DNA of 25,584 nt from CAYFPX01 sp964501915 (lineage in GTDB: Bacteria > Myxococcota_A > UBA796 > CAJQPC01), in contig CAZCVP010000111.1 in assembly GCA_964501915.1 (NCBI GenBank), forward strand, positions 1 to 25,584. Direction: 5' to 3'. Below the pieces are notes generated by a model. The model did no database searches. It was not told where the DNA came from and saw only the letters and a list, made by a program, of their open reading frames with translations. This document shows positions 23,071 through 25,584 of this stretch, piece by piece; the stretch's first letter is position 1; every line of letters begins with the position of its first letter. A program made the position numbers and the translations under genes.

Positions 23071-23561
23071 TCCTCGAGACCCGCATGGACTCGCCGCTGG
23101 GCGAGATCGTGGTGTGGTCGACCGACATCGGGCTCTGTGGCCTCACCTTCGGCGAAGGTGTGGGCCGCGAGCGCCTGGAGCACAGGCTCCCGGCGGAGCG
23201 CTCCGAAGGCGACCCCCACCGAGCCCGGCGCGCGCTCCGGGCCTACTTCCGCGGCGACCTGGACGCCCTGGACCGCCTGCCGGTGGCCGTGCCGGGCACC
23301 CCCTTCCAGCAGAAGGTCTGGGCCGTGGTCCGCACCATCCCGCCCGGCCAGACCTGGACCTATGGCGAGGTCGCCAAGGCCCTCGGCAAGCCCACCGCCA
23401 CCCGGGCCGTCGGCGCCGCCAACGGCGCCAACCCGCTTCCGCTGGTGATCCCCTGCCACCGGGTCGTCGGTGTCGACGGGCTGATCGGCTATGGCGGCGG
23501 GCTGGAGAACAAGCGGTGGTTGCTGGACCACGAGGCGCCCCAGAGGCGGCTGTTCGAGTAG
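23067..23561 (+). CDS. ogt: Methylated-DNA--protein-cysteine methyltransferase
   Basis: 164 residues. A suicide enzyme that removes alkyl groups from O6-alkylguanine in DNA. The conserved C-terminal domain includes TPFQQKVWAVVRTIPPGQTW, YGEVAKALGKP, the DNA-binding RAVGAANGANP and the active site IPCHRVVG with Cys130. The N-terminal domain is short and lacks the Ada regulatory part, so this is the Ogt/MGMT type. ATG 23067 overlaps the aminotransferase stop, so the two are translated together, an unexpected pairing. The stop is 3 bases from the convergent stop of the beta-helix gene, leaving no room for a terminator. Confidence 0.96.
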   Translation: MILETRMDSPLGEIVVWSTDIGLCGLTFGEGVGRERLEHRLPAERSEGDPHRARRALRAYFRGDLDALDRLPVAVPGTPFQQKVWAVVRTIPPGQTWTYGEVAKALGKPTATRAVGAANGANPLPLVIPCHRVVGVDGLIGYGGGLENKRWLLDHEAPQRRLFE

Positions 23562-23564
23562 AAC

Positions 23565-25584
23565 CTACTCACACCCCGCCGTGCTGCAGGAGAAGCTCGC
23601 GCCGGCGCCCCAGGTCGCCGACTCCTCCACCTCGTCGACGTAGGTGTCGTCGGGCGCGTTGCCGCTGAAGTCCGTCGTCGCCACGTCGACCAGCGACAGG
23701 CCCATGTGCACCGCGCCACCGACCTCCGCGCTGTTGTCGGTGAAGGCGCAGTCGGTGAGCTCGGCCAGGGCGAGCTGGACGGCCAGGCCGCCGCCCTCGC
23801 CGTCGAGGCTGTTGCCGGTCCAGGCGACCCGCTCGGCCGAGAGCGCTCCGTTGTAGACGTAGAGCCCGCCCCCCGACTCGCCGGCACCGGCGGTGTTGCC
23901 GTCGAAGGTGGTGTCGACCACCGCGAGGTCCGCCACCACGGAGGCGACGGCACCGCCGCTGTTGTCGGTGCTGTTGCCGGTGAAGGTGCAGCCGTCGAGG
24001 CTCACCTGGGCGCCGTCGGCGCTGGAGAGGGCACCGCCGTCCCGGACCGCGGTGTTGTCCGTGAAGTCCGAGGCAACGATCTCGAGCACATCACCGCCGT
24101 CCATCACCGAGATCGCTCCCCCACCGCGGCTGGCGGCGTTGCCCTCGAAGGTGCAGGTGTCGATGGAGCCCGCCGCCGTCTCGGCCCACAGGGCTCCCCC
24201 GTCCTCGGCGCTGTTGGTCGCGAAATCGGTCGTGAGCAGCCAGACCTCCGCCGCCTCGACGTAGATCGCGCCGCCGTCGTCCAGGGCCAGGTTGCCCTCG
24301 AAGGTCGTGCCTTCGACGTCGAGCCGGTCCACGTCGGCGTACACCGCTCCGCCGAGCTCGTAGGCGAAGTGATCGACGAAGGTGGTGCCCGTGAGCTCCA
24401 GCTCTCCGCCGTCCTCGACGGCCACCGCGCCACCCTCCAGGGCGGTGCAGGCCTCGAGGTGGCTGTCGACCAGGCTGACGTCGTTGGTGGCGCGACCCGA
24501 CCGCACCTCCCCGCGGATCGCCCCCCCGATCGACGCGGTCTCCCCGTCGAAGCGGGAGCCGGTCACGTCCAGGGTCGCACCTCCCCCGAGGTAGAAGGTG
24601 CCGCCCTCGCCCTGGGCCAGGTTGGCGGAGAAGGCGCTGTCGACCACGCTCACCGCGCTCTCCAGCGCCGCCACCACGCCCCCTCCATAGGCCTCGTTGC
24701 CGGTCGCCGTGACGCCGTCGAGGACCAGGGTGCAGTCCTCGGCGCCGACCGCCCCGCCGAGGCCGGTCGCGACGTTGTCGGACAGCACCACACCCGACAG
24801 GGTCAGCGAGCCGCCGCCGGTGCACAGCGCGGCTCCACCGTAGGTGCGCGAGTCGTCGCCGAGCACGATGGTGTGGGTCGCGTAGCCCTCCGTGAGCGTC
24901 AGGTCGGCGACCGCGGCCTCCACGCCGGCGACGAGGATCGGGGTGTAGTCGTCGCCGCCGTTGAGCACGACCGCCGAGGCGCCGTCGGCCCCGACCACGG
25001 CGCCGGAGGCCTCCACAGAGAGGACCAGGTGCCAGGTGCCCTCGCAGATCGAGAGCGTGCCGGGCTCCGACAGGGTCCACTCCACGGGCTGGATGCGGCT
25101 GCCGGCGGCGAAGGTCGCCGAGAGGTCGGTCCAGGTGCCGTCGGCGTCGGCGATGAAGTCGGCCCGTCCGGCGTCGCTCGTCCAGGTGTCGTCGGCGCAG
25201 TCCGTCTGCTGACCGTCGCAGACCTCGGGTGCACCCGGGTAGACGCTGGCGTCGGCGTCGTCGCAGTCCGAGCCGTCCTCGATGCCCTCGACCGGCACCT
25301 CGCAGTAGACCGCTTCGGACGCCGGGTCCCCGTAGCCGTCGCCGTCGAGGTCCAGGAACACCGTGGTGCCGGTCGCCGGATCGAGGGAGTCGTCGTCGTC
25401 GTCGACCAGCCCGTCGCAGTCGTTGTCGGCGCCGTCACAGACCTCGCTGGCGTCGGGGTTCACGCCGTCTGCTTCGTCGTCGCAGTCGCCGGCGACGGAG
25501 GCGAAGCCCGGCGGCGCCAACCCCGCCCCCCACCCAACCAGCGCCGCGCCCGAAACCGCCAGGTGCAACCACGCGGAGAAAGGG
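23565..25584 (-). CDS. MopE-repeat / parallel beta-helix surface protein, start probably outside window
   Basis: The frame is open to the right edge. Within the window only TTG 25568 could start it, giving 667 residues, but it has no ribosome binding site, and the preceding codons (PFSAW) read as part of the same hydrophobic segment, so the true start and signal peptide are likely beyond the edge. Counting from the TTG, residues about 27-125 hold MopE-like units (GDCDDEADGVNPDASEVCDG, DGSDCDDADASVYPGAPEVC). Residues about 200-640 form a long array of short repeats of the type TFxGNxAxxxGGAIYV, as in polymorphic outer-membrane proteins and other right-handed beta-helix proteins. The C-terminus has a Cys pair (FSCSTAGCE). 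There is no autotransporter barrel or sorting tag. Probably an exposed or secreted adhesin-like protein. Confidence 0.87.
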   Translation of the reverse strand, partial: PFSAWLHLAVSGAALVGWGAGLAPPGFASVAGDCDDEADGVNPDASEVCDGADNDCDGLVDDDDDSLDPATGTTVFLDLDGDGYGDPASEAVYCEVPVEGIEDGSDCDDADASVYPGAPEVCDGQQTDCADDTWTSDAGRADFIADADGTWTDLSATFAAGSRIQPVEWTLSEPGTLSICEGTWHLVLSVEASGAVVGADGASAVVLNGGDDYTPILVAGVEAAVADLTLTEGYATHTIVLGDDSRTYGGAALCTGGGSLTLSGVVLSDNVATGLGGAVGAEDCTLVLDGVTATGNEAYGGGVVAALESAVSVVDSAFSANLAQGEGGTFYLGGGATLDVTGSRFDGETASIGGAIRGEVRSGRATNDVSLVDSHLEACTALEGGAVAVEDGGELELTGTTFVDHFAYELGGAVYADVDRLDVEGTTFEGNLALDDGGAIYVEAAEVWLLTTDFATNSAEDGGALWAETAAGSIDTCTFEGNAASRGGGAISVMDGGDVLEIVASDFTDNTAVRDGGALSSADGAQVSLDGCTFTGNSTDNSGGAVASVVADLAVVDTTFDGNTAGAGESGGGLYVYNGALSAERVAWTGNSLDGEGGGLAVQLALAELTDCAFTDNSAEVGGAVHMGLSLVDVATTDFSGNAPDDTYVDEVEESATWGAGASFSCSTAGCE

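Overview
The window is a high-GC stretch with tightly packed genes, probably from a Myxococcota/deltaproteobacterial-type genome. The basis for that is three separate proteins with MopE-type 'DCDDxDPxxxPGA...DGxDxDCDG' repeats, a transmembrane Ser/Thr kinase with a C-terminal PEGA domain, several lipoproteins, and a codon usage so GC-rich that long spurious frames run opposite almost every gene. The lineage is inferred from gene content only.

Layout. Positions 1-2722 (+): the 3' end of an unrecognised protein, then a lipoprotein with MopE repeats and a seven-unit RCC1-like array. Positions 2731-10681 (-): seven co-directional genes read from right to left. They encode a radical-SAM activase, a glycyl radical enzyme (GRE), an acyl-CoA dehydrogenase, and the four subunits of a biotin-dependent, Na+-pumping glutaconyl-CoA-type decarboxylase (small membrane subunit, biotin carrier, carboxyltransferase, membrane beta subunit). 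This is the most interesting part of the window, an anaerobic energy-conserving module in an otherwise cell-surface and housekeeping neighbourhood. Positions 10782-13086 (-): two small lipoproteins and a protein with an HEVQH zinc-protease motif and a C-terminal LysM domain. Positions 13271-13664 (+): decayed remains of an MntA/HepT toxin-antitoxin pair. Positions 13650-14709 (-): two hypothetical genes. Positions 14920-15139: tRNA-Pro(CGG) on the minus strand with a plausible promoter, then a pair of identical 27-bp palindromic repeats. Positions 15151-19561 (-): an overlapping kinase / exported TPR-like protein / MopE lipoprotein operon. Positions 19621-21750 (-): def-fmt-rpe. Positions 21817-23561 (+): a DegT-family aminotransferase overlapping an ogt gene. 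Positions 23565-25584 (-): a MopE plus beta-helix surface protein whose start probably lies outside the window.

How the genes work together. Decarboxylation of glutaconyl-CoA to crotonyl-CoA by the GcdA-D complex pumps Na+. The adjacent acyl-CoA dehydrogenase carries Val directly before its catalytic Glu, as described for non-decarboxylating glutaryl-CoA dehydrogenase, which would supply glutaconyl-CoA. However, the Arg that holds the distal carboxylate in known glutaryl-CoA dehydrogenases appears to be Gly here, so the substrate is open. The GRE has the thiyl Cys, the CxE pair and the glycyl-radical loop, but I cannot assign its subclass. Its reaction would define what the pathway consumes. 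The def-fmt-rpe and ogt genes are ordinary housekeeping genes.
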